Assembly: GCA_018712955.1 (NCBI GenBank)
Contig: DVGB01000039.1
Span: 1-61,885, forward strand
Length of the DNA: 61,885 nucleotides
DNA from: Candidatus Aveggerthella stercoripullorum
GTDB taxonomy: Bacteria; Actinomycetota; Coriobacteriia; Coriobacteriales; Eggerthellaceae
Reading direction: 5' to 3'
Made by a program: the position numbers and the translations under genes. The notes beneath the pieces were generated by a model. The model was not told the origin of the DNA, did no database searches, and saw only the letters and a list, made by a program, of their open reading frames with translations. Numbering within the stretch: position 1 is the stretch's first letter; each line of letters starts with the position of its first letter. Shown here piece by piece: positions 40,745-52,352 of this stretch.

Positions 40745-42931
40745 CTATTCGACAAGCTTCGACGCTTCCGCATGATGGACGAACCAGTCCATAAAGCGCG
40801 AAAGCGGCTTGCGCAGTACCAGCCCGATGACCGCGGCAGGAATCAGGAACAGCAACAGCGTGCCGAGGGAAGTCCAGTAGTCGTTGCCGTAGGTTCCCAT
40901 CATGGCGGCGCGCATTGCGTTCACGGCGTGCGTGGCAGGAAGGTAGGGGCTGACCGCCTGCACGAACCAGGGCATGATCTGCAGGGGATAGGACCCGCCG
41001 CAGCCGGTGACCTGGACGACCAAAAGCAAGACCGCGATCGCTTTGCCCAGGTTGGCGAACGCGGCGACAAGCGAATACACCAAGAAGGCGAACACAAGCC
41101 CGGTAACCTGCAGGCAGAGCAGGTACAGCAGGGGATGGACCGCCTGCACGTGCAGGAACAGCAGGCTTCCTGCGCCCATGACGGTCGACTGACACAGCGA
41201 CAGAACCGCCACGAGCCCGAAATGCCCGAGGAACAGCTGAGCAGGCTTGGGGTCAGAGAGCTTCGCGACCGCTTCGGCGGACGGCTTCGGGCGAACGGCC
41301 ACGAGTATGAGCAGCGAGCCGATGAAGAGCGCGAGCGTCGTGTAGAGCGGCGCCATGGCAGAACCGAAGTTCTGCACGGGGTAGAGCGCCGTCCGCTCGA
41401 TGCCCACGGGTGCTGCGAGCGCGTTCGAAAGCGTCTGCACGTCGGACTCCAGGATGCCGCGCAACTGTTCGGTATCTCCCGACGCCAATGCTTCGTCCAC
41501 GCGCTGCGAGAGCCCTTGCAGGTTTTGCGCAGCGCTGCGCAGGGTGGAGGCGGCGGAGCTCACGCGGTCGTGCGTTTCTCCCAGCACGGTACCGACCGAC
41601 CCGACCGATCCCGCCAGGCTTTCGCTTGCGCTGTCCAACGTTTGCGCGCTCTGCTCGATGCTGGCGTAGAGCGCGGCGGCGTCTTGGGCAGTCTTTTCGA
41701 GCGTCGGCTTCGTGTCCTGCTCGAACTGGGTCTTCAGGCTGTCCAGCGCTTGCTGGGCGGCCTGCGCGTCTGCCTTTGCGTCCGCTCGCGCGCCGTTCGC
41801 GTCCGCCACGCGGCCATCCAGGCTGTCGGCAGACGCGTTCAGGTCGCTTTGCACGTTCTCTAGCAGTGTGGCGGCGGCATTCCCGGCGGAAAGGGCGCCG
41901 TCCAGCAAGGGCAGCTGGTCTGCGGGCAGCGAATCCCGCAGCTGTTGGAGGCTGTCCAGGACGGCGCGCAGCTGCGCCGCCTGCCCGCCGATGTCCTCGG
42001 CGTTCGCGCGCAGTTGCGCGGCTATCTCTTCGGCGGTCGCGCCGGTGGCGTCGAAAGCGGCATCCACGCTCTGGGAGACCTCGGCGAACGCCTGGGTGCT
42101 GGCATCGAGCGCCGACGAAAGATTTTGCACGGATTGGGAGAGCTCGCCTGCCAGCGAGGTCGCCGGCGCTGCCCCCTGCTTCGCGGTGCCGACGGTGTTT
42201 TTGGCCTGGTCGCGCGCCTGGGCCATGAGGTCCGCCGAGCCTTCTGCCAGGTTTCGCGAAGAGTCCGTGAGCGCGGCGAACGAGTCGAGCACGTTCGCAG
42301 CCTGGGACATCTGGCCTGCGGTGCTGCCCAGGTGGCGTGAGAGCGCTGCGACGGCGCCCGAAGCGTCGGCGTCGTCCAGCGCGCGGGAAAGCGCGTCTGC
42401 CAAACTGAGCGAGACTTTCGAAAGCGTTTTCGCGAACGCTTCGTTCACCTGGTAGGAAATAGTGTCGGCTCCTTGGTCGGTGATTTTGGGCGCAATGGCG
42501 TTCTTTTTGCCGTTCGAATAGTAGACGATCTGGGCCTTTTCGGCGCCGTCGGCGTAGAACGTCAGCATGTCCTGGCTAAACGACGTCGGGATGACCACCG
42601 CGGCGTAGTAGCGGCCTGAGCGCGCACCGTCCACGGCGTCCTCTTCGTCAGTGAAGACCCAGCCGATCTGGTCGTTCGCGCGCAGGGCGGAGACTACCTG
42701 GTCGCCCACGTTCACGCGCAGGGGCACCAGGTCGCTTTCGTAGCCGGCGTCCGCGTTGGCTACCGCCACCTTCAGGTTCCCGGTGTTTCCGAACACGTCC
42801 CAACAGGCCAGCACGTTGTACCACGAGAACAGGGAGGGAAGGATCACGAGCCCGATGGTGATGACGATGCTCAGGGCGTTCGCGAACAGCCGAGGCAGTT
42901 CGGTGCGGAAGAGAGTCCAGAGGTTACGCAT
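40745..42931 (-). CDS. YhgE/Pip domain membrane protein
   Basis: 728 residues of the YhgE/Pip (phage-infection-protein, EsaA-like) family. One N-terminal membrane segment (about 13-38; SIVITIGLVILPSLFSWYNVLACWD), a large extracytoplasmic region with an Ala/Gln/Ser-rich heptad coiled coil (about 180-510), then five or six C-terminal segments of ABC-2 permease type. The family is linked to type VII secretion or phage receptors in Firmicutes; the role here is unknown. ATG 42931 overlaps the end of the upstream gene by 8 bases, so translation is coupled. Confidence 0.9.
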   Translation of the reverse strand: MRNLWTLFRTELPRLFANALSIVITIGLVILPSLFSWYNVLACWDVFGNTGNLKVAVANADAGYESDLVPLRVNVGDQVVSALRANDQIGWVFTDEEDAVDGARSGRYYAAVVIPTSFSQDMLTFYADGAEKAQIVYYSNGKKNAIAPKITDQGADTISYQVNEAFAKTLSKVSLSLADALSRALDDADASGAVAALSRHLGSTAGQMSQAANVLDSFAALTDSSRNLAEGSADLMAQARDQAKNTVGTAKQGAAPATSLAGELSQSVQNLSSALDASTQAFAEVSQSVDAAFDATGATAEEIAAQLRANAEDIGGQAAQLRAVLDSLQQLRDSLPADQLPLLDGALSAGNAAATLLENVQSDLNASADSLDGRVADANGARADAKADAQAAQQALDSLKTQFEQDTKPTLEKTAQDAAALYASIEQSAQTLDSASESLAGSVGSVGTVLGETHDRVSSAASTLRSAAQNLQGLSQRVDEALASGDTEQLRGILESDVQTLSNALAAPVGIERTALYPVQNFGSAMAPLYTTLALFIGSLLILVAVRPKPSAEAVAKLSDPKPAQLFLGHFGLVAVLSLCQSTVMGAGSLLFLHVQAVHPLLYLLCLQVTGLVFAFLVYSLVAAFANLGKAIAVLLLVVQVTGCGGSYPLQIMPWFVQAVSPYLPATHAVNAMRAAMMGTYGNDYWTSLGTLLLFLIPAAVIGLVLRKPLSRFMDWFVHHAEASKLVE

Positions 42932-45560
42932 CTTTCTCGCCCCCTTTCGCATCCTGGGAGGCGGGGGCGGCCGTGCGCGCGGTAGACCATGCGCTGTGTT
43001 CGCCCGCTCGGACCAGGCTGTTTCGCTGGGTGTACAGGTCCACGAGGTCTTCAGGCGGCATGTCTTCGAACGCGGTCTGGCGCTCCAGGCCATACCGCAT
43101 GCTTTCCACGACGACGAGGAATACCGCGATGACGACAAACCAGGCGAGCGCCACCGTCAGCAACGCCACCTTTTCTGCCGGGGTGAGGGCGAACAGGAGC
43201 ACGAGCACGGCCGGGACGGCTATGCCCGCGATAATGGCGCCGCGCAGCAGGCGCGGGTAGTACCGCTCGAACTTCTCGGTGCGCTCTTCGAGGCGTGCCC
43301 GGTACTGCTCTTTTTCGGCGAGGGCTCCCAGAATTTGCGAAATGCGGAAGGGTCGGGCGGGGATTTCGACCGCTTCGCCGTTGTAGATGCCGCCTTCGCG
43401 CACTTGGCGGGCGGCCATACGGTTCACGTTGGCCAGAAGCGGACGCAGGAGCAATCCCGCTGTGCAGGCACCGCAGAAGAACAGGGCGAGCATGGCGATG
43501 TCTCCTGCGTAGTGCAGTCCGTAGAACCCGCAGATGGCCTCGCGCAGGGCGCCGATGCCGTAGGTGAACGGAAAGAGCGGATAGACCGCCTGGAAAAATC
43601 CCGAGGTCATCTCTACCGGGTACAGGCCGGTCGCGCCCGGGATCTGGGCGAACACCAGCACGATGCACAGGCCTTTGCCCACATGCTGCAGCGTGACGGA
43701 CAGCGCGTAGATGATGCCGAGGTACGAAAGCGAAGCGACCGCCGCGGCGAGGAAGAGCGCGGGCGCGTTCGCGGGCGATACGCCGATGACGAGGATTCCC
43801 GCACAGCAGACGATTGCTTGCAGGACGGCGAGCACCGCGAAGAACGCCAGCCGCGCCAGATAGCGCTGCGCGAGCGTGATGCCGGGGACGCCTTCGTCGT
43901 CCACTTCTTGCTTCAAGACGACGAGCAGCATGAACGCGCCGATCCAGAAGGTCAGGTTCATGAACAGGGGAGCCATGGCCGCACCGTACGAGCTGACGGG
44001 ATAAAGCTGCTCGGTCACCACGCTCGTGGGCGCGCCGATGAACGATGCGATCTGCTGGGCGTCCAGGCTGCTGTCGCCGAAGAGCTCATCCAGGGCGGAA
44101 GAGCCTTGCAGCGCCTGCAGGTCGGTGCGGACGGTGTCGAAGTCGTTTTCGAGATCTTGGAGCAGGGTGTCTGCCTGGCTCAAGGTGTCAACGGCCGTGC
44201 CGAGGGCGCCGGAAAGTTCGTCCAGCAAGAGCGACGCTTGGTCGGCGAGCGTCTGCTGGCTTGCGATGGCGCTTGAGAGCGCGGCGGCCGTGGAGGAGAG
44301 GTCCGCCAGGTTTTGCGAAACGGCGGGGACGGTCGTCCCGAACAGTCCGGAGGTGTACGTTGAGAGGCTTCCGGACGCCTGCTGGACGGCGTCGTTGAGC
44401 GGACCGAGGGCGTCCGCTGCCGCCTGGTTTGCTTGCTCTGCCTGGTCGTGCACGGCGGTCAGCCCGTCGAGCTTCTGCTGTAGGGCGCCGTTTGCTTCCA
44501 TGAGGTCGGTGGCCGCGGACGTGAGGGCGTCTTTGGCCAGGCTGTCTTCGGGGAGCGCGTCGCCGACCGACTGGAGCATGTCCGCGAACGCCGCGCCTTC
44601 GTCCAACGCCGCCTGGGAGCGGGAGAGGGAGGCGGAGATGTCGCCCTGGACGGCGCCGAGCTTCTCCGCGACGGGCTGAAGCGCCTGTTCGGCGGCGTCG
44701 GAAGCGTGCGCGATGTCCTGCAGGCCGTTGCCTATGAGGGGAGCAGCGGCGGCGGAGAACGTGGCGAGGTCGCGTTGCGCCCGCAAGGTGCCTGCGGACA
44801 GGTCTTGCAGTAGGCGTGCTGCGGTGTCGATCTGCCCCGCAGCCTGGGAGAGCGATTCATGCGCCGTGGAGATGGAGCCCTGTGCGCTCTGGGCTTTGCC
44901 GGAAACCTCAGCAAGCGCAGTACGTGCGTCGGCAAGCGCCTGGGCTCCTTGCGCAGCGCCTTCGAGCGCGCGCGATTCGGCCTGCTTTCCTGCGTCGACT
45001 GCCTTTCCGACCGCCTGTTCGGCGGCGTTCACCACTGCGTCGCTTACGGCGGAGACGAAGGCGGAATTGACGGTCTCGTCGAGCGTGGTGGCGCCGGTGT
45101 CGGTGATTTTGGGCGAGACAGGGCCGATCTTTTCGTTCACGTAGTATTCGATGTCGGGCTGCACGGTGCTCGCGTCCACGCCGTGCGCGAGCGAGAGCAG
45201 CCGTTCGGTGAAGTCGGCGGGGATGACGAAGGCGGCATAGCATGTGCCGGATTCGAGCTCGCTCATGGCGGTGTCGCGGTCGACGAACGCCCAGGCGAGC
45301 TGCGTGTTCTGGCCGAGCTGCTCCACGATCATGTCGCCCACGTCCATGTGCCCGGTGAGGGCGCTTTCGCCGCCAGCGTCCTCGTTCACCACGCAGACGC
45401 GCAGGTTCCCCGTGTTTTCGTAGGGATTCCAGAAGCCGACGACGTTGTACCACGTGTACGCGGAGGGCAGCAGTACGAGCGCGCAGACGACCATGAGGGC
45501 AATGGGCGCCTTGAGCAGACGAAGGAAGTCGCGCTTGAGCACGCGCAGCACGTTTTTCAT
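42924..45560 (-). CDS. YhgE/Pip domain membrane protein (longer paralogue)
   Basis: 878 residues, same plan as the next gene: N-terminal membrane segment (about 17-40, VCALVLLPSAYTWYNVVGFWN), extracytoplasmic coiled coil (about 160-600), and a C-terminal polytopic part. It carries an extra ~130-residue C-terminal extension with two further membrane helices (GAIIAGIAVPAVLVLLFAL and VALLTVALAWFVVIAVFLVV). The start is ATG 45560; AAAGGAA lies 13 bases before it, rather far. The two paralogues probably form a heteromer. Confidence 0.9.
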   Translation of the reverse strand: MKNVLRVLKRDFLRLLKAPIALMVVCALVLLPSAYTWYNVVGFWNPYENTGNLRVCVVNEDAGGESALTGHMDVGDMIVEQLGQNTQLAWAFVDRDTAMSELESGTCYAAFVIPADFTERLLSLAHGVDASTVQPDIEYYVNEKIGPVSPKITDTGATTLDETVNSAFVSAVSDAVVNAAEQAVGKAVDAGKQAESRALEGAAQGAQALADARTALAEVSGKAQSAQGSISTAHESLSQAAGQIDTAARLLQDLSAGTLRAQRDLATFSAAAAPLIGNGLQDIAHASDAAEQALQPVAEKLGAVQGDISASLSRSQAALDEGAAFADMLQSVGDALPEDSLAKDALTSAATDLMEANGALQQKLDGLTAVHDQAEQANQAAADALGPLNDAVQQASGSLSTYTSGLFGTTVPAVSQNLADLSSTAAALSSAIASQQTLADQASLLLDELSGALGTAVDTLSQADTLLQDLENDFDTVRTDLQALQGSSALDELFGDSSLDAQQIASFIGAPTSVVTEQLYPVSSYGAAMAPLFMNLTFWIGAFMLLVVLKQEVDDEGVPGITLAQRYLARLAFFAVLAVLQAIVCCAGILVIGVSPANAPALFLAAAVASLSYLGIIYALSVTLQHVGKGLCIVLVFAQIPGATGLYPVEMTSGFFQAVYPLFPFTYGIGALREAICGFYGLHYAGDIAMLALFFCGACTAGLLLRPLLANVNRMAARQVREGGIYNGEAVEIPARPFRISQILGALAEKEQYRARLEERTEKFERYYPRLLRGAIIAGIAVPAVLVLLFALTPAEKVALLTVALAWFVVIAVFLVVVESMRYGLERQTAFEDMPPEDLVDLYTQRNSLVRAGEHSAWSTARTAAPASQDAKGGEKDA

Positions 45561-45926
45561 GGCTTTTGGGGTTCCTTTCTGCCTTCGGCGTCGCGCGTTC
45601 GGCGCGTCGTGCGTCGTCGCGACTATAGGCCGCTTTCCGGCGAAAGGGGAGCGTTCGGCCTCTTCGTTACGGTGCCGTTGATGGTTAGGTCGGCGAAAGG
45701 TTTGAGGGGGCGGAAGGCCGAAGGGGCATTCAGGCTGTGGTCCGTGACGTTCTGTCTGCTGCAACGATTTAAATTTCATTTTAAAAGGCTAGGTCAGGTT
45801 TCAGAAATAACTGAAAGGAGATGCCGAGAAAAGCGTTTTGCCTAAAAGATATTTTTGCGAAAAAACAAGCATCCGCAGAGGTAGAAAGGCTGACGATATG
45901 GCGGCGCGGTTGCCGGCATCGGTTCG
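45561..45926. other. Intergenic region upstream of the giant adhesin
   Basis: 366 bases between the divergent YhgE and adhesin genes; A+T-rich at 45770-45875. Ribosome-site-like GAAAGGAG (45813-45820) and AGAAAGG (45883-45889) precede short frames in the two other phases (ATG 45821 and ATG 45898), neither of which leads directly into the adhesin frame. No RNA family recognised. Confidence 0.4.
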
Positions 45927-48900
45927 GTGTTTGACCGGGGCACGTATGCTCATGGCATGGTTGCTGCCCTTATGGCGCTGCTGTTGGTGCTGCAGGGACT
46001 GCTCGTCTCGGGCGGTACCATGGCGTACGCGCTTGACGGCGACGGTGGCCAAACGGGCGGCGATGCGGTCCGCACGGAAGTGCGCGACTGGTCGAGCGAC
46101 ACGTGGCTGTCTGAACATGGAACGCTTGGAGGCGGTGCGCTTGGTATCACCCCGACGGCACAGCTGGCATGGGATGGCGAGGACGTTGCCGAACGGCAGC
46201 TGATGGAAACGGCGTTCCGTGCGCTTGCGGACGACAAGGAAGCGGACGTTCCCGCGACCGTCACGTTGTCGCTGAAGATGGACGCGCCGGAGGGCGAAGT
46301 CCTGCTGGCGGGCGATACGGTTTCGCTCAGCGCACAGACCGACGACGGCGCGGTGAAGCTGGATGATACGGCTGAGGCTATCACGCTGTACGAGCCGGAC
46401 GCGACGGGCGCGGCCACAGAACGCGCAGTTGCGTCCGCGAACGTTGCAGGCGGGAAGCTGAGCATCACGCTGCTGGAGAGCGCATTCGATGCGGAGGAAG
46501 AAGCCGTCGCGCTTGGCGCGGATGCTAATGCGACGACCGAGGACCAAGCGATTGCAGACGAGGCTGCTACGGACCAAGCGGTTGCGGATGATGCTGCCGT
46601 TGCGAACCAAGCGACCACGGAGCAGGCAGCTGCAAGGAGCGCTGACGCGCAGGAGCAGGCGGCGCCTGCGCACGGTAGCGCCGTTGCCATGGTGGGCACG
46701 TTCGAAGCCGCGGTCGACGCGAGCGCTCTGTCTGCCGACGGCGCGGATGCGGCAGGCGCGCAGCACGACTGGACGCTCCTGGCGTGGAACGACCAAGCAC
46801 TCAGCAAAGCGACGCTCGTCGTCCCGACAACGGACCAAGCGGTCGCCACGCTGCGCGATGCGGATGCGCTTGTGGAAGATAAGGGTGTGGATGAGACCAA
46901 GGACGCGACTGCCGAAGCTGAGGATGGCGTTGGCGATGGTACTGGCGATGGGGACGTGTCGACGCTGGCCGCGGGCGATCTGAACGCTTCCTATACATTC
47001 GGTGGTGAACGAACGGAACAGACGATTACCACCGTGTGGGGCGACAACAGTTCTTCCAGTCGTCCTGCGGCGGATAAAGTGGCAGGTGGCTACTTGCTTC
47101 ATTTCACGCTGACGTCTGCAGACGGTGCGGTGCAGACGGGCACGCTTTCAAGCAATTCGGAGAAGTGCAAAAACGCTAATCTGCTTGGTCTTGTTGGCGA
47201 CCCTGCCGACTGGCCGTCCTGGACGCGCGTTGCCGTCACGGACCCGCTCACGAACGAGTACGTCGCCATGGCGGGTGATTTGCCCTCGCGGATGACCGCC
47301 ACTGTCACCGACAATGGTAGTGGCGACGATTTGCTCTCGCAGACACAGACGTACTACACCATCGAATGGAGCTTGGAGGACGCCAACACCACAGACGGCG
47401 GCTTGTACGAAGGCTACCTGCGCACGACCGATGACACCGACCCCAGCAAGCAATACCTGCAGCTGCTCGAGGAAACGACTTTCAACGTTGTCGGCCATAT
47501 TGGCGGCGAAGAGCTCACGAGCGTTTTCGGCGAATCTCAGAAAAACGACTTCCGTCTGTACGCCACGGCAGGCAACAAAACGGTCGAAGGATTCCCTGCG
47601 GATGGTCTTGTGCTCGCAGAGGTGATTGGCGCGACCAATCCTACCGTCCCTGGCATGACGATGACATGGCAAACGCCCGAGGGAGACGCGACCCAAGGCA
47701 AGCTTTCCGGGAACCTTCCTGCCTTCACGAAGGACGGCACTCCCATTGTGTACAGCATCAAGTACGTCGGCGCCGACGAGGGGAACGACTACTATCAGGA
47801 CGTTTACGACAACGCCATGTCGCCCAACCACGGCTCCGACACGACCGCGGCTTTCCCGGGCGGCACGCTGACGCTCATCCATGTGGGCACGACGGGCTTT
47901 GACGCCACGAAGCAGTGGCTTGACGACAAGCCCGGCGAGCGCCAAGAATTGACGTTCACGATCTGGCGTTACAGCGCGCAAGATGAAGGCGGCTTCGCGC
48001 ACGCCGCCCAGGCGCGCTTGACGCCCTTGAACGATGATGGAACGCCGGGCACGGGAAGCGCCGAGTTCGCAAGCGTGGTCGCCTCTGTTGAGGACATCGA
48101 AGAGGACGGAACCATCGACCTGGGCGCTCTCGTGGAGAAGAAGTACGGCGCTCTCCCGAAATACGACTCTGACGGCTACCCGTACATCTACGCACTGCGC
48201 GAGCACACGACGGTGGACGGGTACGAGACCGTGTTCGGCGCCGTCTCGGTCGGTGAGGATGGTGCGGTCACGGAGCGCGACACGGCGCCGAGCTATCGTG
48301 GCGAGAACGATGAGCCGCAATACGTTGGCTCTGACGGGAGCGATTCATGGATTCGCCCCGAGGCTGATCACTTCGTGTACGACCGCGGCACCATCACGAA
48401 CCGCAAGGTGGGCACGGTGCCGCTCCCGCTCAAGAAGACCTGGGTTGCGGCGGCGTTCCAAGACCAGCTGGGCAACGTCACGTGCACGTTCCAAGCGCAA
48501 AGCCGCCCTGCTGGCTCGAACGAAGCATGGGAGGCCGTCACGAATGACGATGGCGAAGAAGTGACCAAGGTCATGGAGGGCTGGTACGCTGAGCAGCTGA
48601 CGCAGGAGGTCGTGCAGTCCTTCCCGAAATACGACGCGCTCGGCAACGAGCTCGAGTACCGTTGGGTCGAGGTGTCCGTTCGGCAGGGTGATGGCGAGTC
48701 TCAGCAGTTGACCGAGAACGACCGAACGTTCGAACTCAATCTCAAGGATGCTCTGGGCGAGGACGTCGAAATCACGTTCGAGTCCCAGATTGAAACGGAC
48801 GAAGAGACGAACGCGACGACTATCAAGAACGTGTTCGACAACAAGACCGAACAGTATGTCCAGAAAGAGTGGCTTAATTCGGACGGCAAGTTGATTGAAG

Positions 48901-51900
48901 GCGCCTCGCTTCCCAACGGTCAAACCTCGCTCCCGAAAGTCACGGTCGACCTGTATCGCAACCAAGAGCTCGTGGCTACGTTCGAGCTTACTGGCGAGGT
49001 CGATCAGGACGCAACGGGTTTTGAGCTGAGCGGAAAATACGAAGACACTAAGTACGAGTGCAAGGTTTGGGAGGACGCTCCGTGGCACCTTTCCATTACG
49101 GACCTTCCCGAATACTCCGAGGATGGTGAGCACTACTCGTACCTTGTCATCGAGCATGAGGTCGAAGGCTGGCATACCACGCGAGCGTACTACCCGAAGG
49201 GCGAGCCGGAACATGCTGAAGAGCAGAACCAGACAATCAAGCCCCATACCACGGTGATCACGAACACGTTGGGAGAGGGGGAGTCGACCGTCATTCCGCT
49301 CTCAAAGACGTGGCTGGACGATTCCGACCTTGAACATCGCCTGCCCTCTGTGGTCGGGGTGTATACCGCCGAAGGCAATAGCCGTGAGGTTCAAGCGGGT
49401 CTCTTCATGGGCTACGTTGTACTCACGGTCGATCAAGGCTGGTACGGCGAGCTCGAGGTGCCGGGCAAGTGGGATTGGAAGACCGACTTCACCTGGAAAG
49501 AGGTCGGCCTGGCGGCGCCTAATACGCCTTACGCTTCGCAGGCAGTTAAAGAGGACGCTACTGCAAACAACGGTGTCGATTCCGTCCCGGGTGCCGATGC
49601 TGGATCTAATCGTGAGACGCTTGAGAACGAAATGATGGATTTGGTTTCATCTACGAGAAGCGGCTTCCCTACATACGAAAACGCCAAAGAGGCAACCGAG
49701 ACCTCTGAATTGTACGAGGCAAACAAAGACTGGGCGCTTAAAGGATGGAGCGAGCTGTTCGAAGAAAACGCCAAGCACTCGCGTGTTGCCACTGGCGCGG
49801 GCGGGGATGCAGAAAGCGACGGCCATGTCTATGAGATTGGTTACCGTCTTCTTGCGGCAGATGCTGATAGCTCTATCGAGATGCAGCTTCCATCGCTAAA
49901 CACGAGCAACCGTCGTATCGGCTATATTGACCTGACGATAAAAAAGACCTGGAAAGACAGCATAGGTGACGGACATGAGGATCATGCCCGTCCGACGGAA
50001 GCGTATTTCGTGCCGTCCGAAACGAGCGGTGATGTGAAGTTCTCAGTCGATGATGCCGACGGGGACGGAGTGGGTCCTGTGTATGCCCAGCTCAGGTCGG
50101 GTGGCAACAAGGTTCCTTTGTTTGTGGACGACGGGTACGACTATCCTGAGAATTACACCATTCCCGGTGGTGCAACTGCTGACTCAGGTAACGATCCGTC
50201 TGTTTCGCGCACGCAACTTAAAGGCAAAGTGTCTGATGATGGCAGCGAGCTGCTGATTGAGGTTGACACGAAACTAGATAGAGAATATCGCATCAACGGC
50301 CTTCCGAAGTACAACAGTCAAGGTGAAGTCGCTGCATACGATTTGCAAGAGCGCATGGAGCAAGACACGAAAGAAGGCGAGGACTATTACACCTCAAATC
50401 GGGATATGACTGAGTACGAGGTTGGTGCTCGTCATTTCCATGATCAGCGCACATACGCGTTCGACAACGTCATCACGGGAACGAAGGACGTCATCTTCTA
50501 CAAGCAGTGGCGCGACGCTTACGTGAACAACGTGCTCGGCCAGCGTCCGGATGTTTCCTTAACGTTGTACGCGCTGCAGGACGACGGGACGACGGTCAAG
50601 GCTGTCGAAGGATTCGTCCAGTATGAGACGCAACCTGTGCCAGGGCACGACGGCGACACCACTCAGCAGCAGTTCGTGTTTTCCAACCTCCCGAAATACG
50701 ACGCGGAGGGCAACGAAATCGTCTACTACGCGACCGAGAACGTCTCTGCGAACGCGACCGCGCTTGATTACACTGACGTTAAGGTCATCGCGCCTAAAAC
50801 TGAGGATTTGCCCGCATCGAACATCGAACCTCTCATAGACGTAACTGCCCAAAATCCAGATAGTGGGGCTACGTCAGGAAACGCCGACGATGCTCAAAAT
50901 GTCGAAACCAATCCAGACAGCGGAACGGAACCTCAGATTCAGACGGGCTCGAATTGGGCGGTCGTCGAGAACGGCATCTTCGAGAACGCCCTTGCGGACA
51001 CCGTCACGGTTCAAGGAGCCAAGCTGTGGGCGAACGTTCCGACGGGCTTCGACGTGACCGACCTTTCGCAGATTTCAATCTACCTGCAGCGGCGTCTTGT
51101 AGGTCAGCCTGGCATGGACGCAGAGGCGGAATGGGAAAAACTGGGCGTAAGCCAGGAGAAAAACCAGGGCGCCGAGGGCACGGTCTACGCGCCCGTTCCT
51201 AACCAGGATGGCTGGTACGTCTACGGCGCGGTCGCATGGGTTGACCTCTTTGCGGATGATTTTGAAAACTTGAACGAGTGGCATTTCAAAATGACCCACT
51301 CGGGGAACAATTCAATCACGGACTCCGTCAATGGGGCGGGAGATGGCTCTATTGTCGACAACGGAGATTCCAACGTTGGCAACGACGACTCCAGTGTCGA
51401 CGGCACGGAAAGCACTCTTCCGCAATACGACGATAAGGGTAATCTCTACGAGTATCGCACGCGCGAGGCAATCTGGGGTCTTGTTGGCACGCCGGGCGGA
51501 TTCGAAATGGACAAAGTCTCGGACGAGGACGAAGGCGAAGGCACCACGGACGACCTCACGTCAAACGTCTACACGGTACGTCATGGCGAAACCGGATCGT
51601 TCCTGCCCAGCAATTCGTACACGGCGGCGGACAACGGCCAGCTGACCGTCAAGAAGATTTTCGACGGCAGGGAGCCCGACAAACCCTATCCCGATGTCAC
51701 CTTCACGCTGTACCGACAGTATGAGAAGGAGTCGGACACCATCGGGCCGGACGGAGCCACGACGGAAACTGTCATGAGCAATCCCGTGGAGGTTGCGCGC
51801 AAGACGATAACCGCCGAGGAGTTCGAGGCAGCCGAAGAGAACGGCGATGCAACCGAAGATAATAGCAACACCTCTGTGGCTGCAACATGCACGTTCGACG

Positions 51901-52352
51901 GCCTTTCCCTGTACGCTCCGAATGGCAAAGCGTGGAAATACTTCGTGGTGGAAAACGCCATCGGCGGATACACCACGCAGGTTGGTGCTGGCGACCTTGG
52001 GAGTGATGACACCTTCATCGACCCGAGCAATCCTGGCGGTTCTTCCAATCTGGACGTTATCAGCGAAGAAGAACTTAAAAAGTATCAAGAGGCCGGTCTT
52101 GTTGTAAACGGCGTCGCTTCCAACAGGGTTGAAGCCAAGGCAGCACCTTCCGAAAACGACGAGCCCGAAAACGCCGGCTCCGCGGAAGGCGAAAATGAAG
52201 GCGCCGTGGTCGATGGCGACAATGCGGCAAACAGCGAGAACAACGCAACATCCACGGTTTCCTTCACGTTCAAAAACACCTATGCACCCGATACCGTGAG
52301 TCTCCAAGGCAAAAAAAGTCTGGGACGATTACAACAATATATTTGGCGTTGA
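45927..52352 (+). pseudogene. Giant Cna-B surface adhesin, part 1 (N-terminal, frame-broken)
   Basis: 2,141 residues, the first part of a wall-anchored adhesin. A signal peptide (MVAALMALLLVLQGLLVSGGTMAYA) lies at about 11-35; an Ala/Gln/Asp-rich region (to about 330) and a ~300-residue domain follow; then about nine Cna-B-type repeats, each opening with a K.W motif (KQWLDD ~657, KKTWVA ~834, QKEWLN ~977, SKTWLDD ~1123, KKTWKD ~1337, KQWRD ~1523, AKLWAN ~1697, KKIFDG ~1907, and the last cut off at ~2130). Such repeats form rigid stalks with intramolecular isopeptide bonds. The frame is lost at an A7 run (52311-52317); six A's would read on as KKVWDDYNN. GTG 45927 lacks a ribosome site. Confidence 0.85.

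Noticed and set aside
52311-52330. Programmed -1 ribosomal frameshift at the A7 run
   Set aside because: Recovery of the adhesin needs removal of one A (a +1 move), which a standard -1 slippery heptamer does not provide; length variation or transcript slippage fits better.
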